From: Candidatus Saccharicenans sp.
Lineage (GTDB): Bacteria > Acidobacteriota > Aminicenantia > Aminicenantales > Saccharicenantaceae
Length of the DNA stretch: 64,000 nucleotides
Reading direction: 5' to 3'
NCBI GenBank assembly: GCA_026414545.1
Contig: JAOAIU010000060.1
Location: 62,001-126,000, forward strand
Shown piece by piece: positions 63,860 to 64,000 of this stretch. Within the stretch, counting starts at the first letter, position 1, and every line of letters begins with the position of its first letter. The notes beneath the pieces were generated by a model. The model saw only the letters and a program-made list of their open reading frames with translations, made no database searches and was not told the origin of the DNA. Position numbers and translations under genes: made by a program.

Positions 63860-64000
63860 ATACTAAAGGAAAAGAGATGAGTTTTGAAAAGGCCCTGGCC
63901 GAGCTGGAGCAGATCGTCAGCAAGCTGGAAAAAGGAGACCTGACCCTGAACGAATCACTGGCCCTGTTTGAAAAAGGCATCAAGCTGACCAGATTCCTGC
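63856..64000 (+). CDS. xseB: Exodeoxyribonuclease VII small subunit (partial, cut by the window end)
   Basis: The first 48 codons are present: [19 protein letters not shown], then [25 protein letters not shown], which is the XseB signature. XseB helices coat the XseA coiled coil. The ATG overlaps the xseA stop. About 30 more codons should follow outside the window. Confidence 0.93.
   Translation, partial: MNTKGKEMSFEKALAELEQIVSKLEKGDLTLNESLALFEKGIKLTRFL

Overview
The window is a continuous, gene-dense stretch (about 57% G+C by eye) of a bacterial chromosome. I see no insertion sequence, prophage, CRISPR array or rRNA operon. It reads as core genome from an anaerobic, probably Gram-negative, uncultivated-type bacterium. 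A soluble NAD-linked [NiFe] hydrogenase, a carbamate kinase/ornithine carbamoyltransferase pair and Glu/Asp-tRNA amidotransferase genes would fit an Acidobacteriota/Aminicenantes-like fermenter. That placement is an inference; no rRNA is present to test it.

Layout. 1-7.1 kb: a tiny secreted peptide, a Cys/Met-metabolism PLP enzyme, murA, a HIT protein, a NYN-domain protein, a DUF2520 protein, murB (opposite strand) and a secreted TPR protein. 7.2-13.8 kb: ligA, a DUF4388-DnaJ-TPR fusion (opposite strand), a separate glutaminase plus NAD synthetase pair, rsmI and hsp20 with a textbook promoter and terminator. 13.8-18.5 kb (minus strand): rplU-rpmA-obgE-nadD-rsfS, then rlmH-dksA-comF. 18.7-23.7 kb: tRNA-Val, a three-gene signalling cluster (REC-PAS-GGDEF, histidine kinase, REC-PAS-HD-GYP) and tRNA-Lys/tRNA-Glu. 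23.8-26.2 kb (minus): gatC-gatA-lipoprotein. 26.3-32.4 kb: hoxF-hoxU-hoxY-hoxH, maturation protease, hypB, hypA. 32.8-37.8 kb: guaA and dnaE. 37.9-46.7 kb: pseudo-receiver, valS, birA, coaX, an unknown protein, rnr and a SelB-like protein without its GTPase. 46.7-52.8 kb (minus): metallophosphoesterase and a small basic protein; then a COG2403-type GTPase, arcC, argF and a 698-aa charged-tail protein. 53.0-64.0 kb: tRNA-Val, thrS-infC-rpmI-rplT-pheS-pheT, two division-associated proteins, a candidate structured RNA, rny-ymdB-xseA-xseB (cut by the window end).

Most informative observations. (i) Several genes (murA, guaA, gatC, the metallophosphoesterase and the amidase upstream of nadE) have a sigma70-like promoter whose -10 box lies only 6-7 nt before the ATG, which predicts leaderless mRNAs. 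(ii) infC appears to start at an AUU codon behind a near-perfect Shine-Dalgarno, and its 3' end overlaps rpmI by 104 bp. (iii) The hydrogenase maturation protease has no ATG/GTG/TTG in front of its conserved N-terminus; an ACG with a good Shine-Dalgarno is the best start. (iv) The protein after rnr looks like the C-terminal winged-helix half of SelB with no GTPase domain. (v) PheT lacks the usual EMAP-II-like tRNA-binding insert. (vi) The guaA promoter carries a 14-bp palindrome over its -35 box and two near-identical hairpins just upstream.
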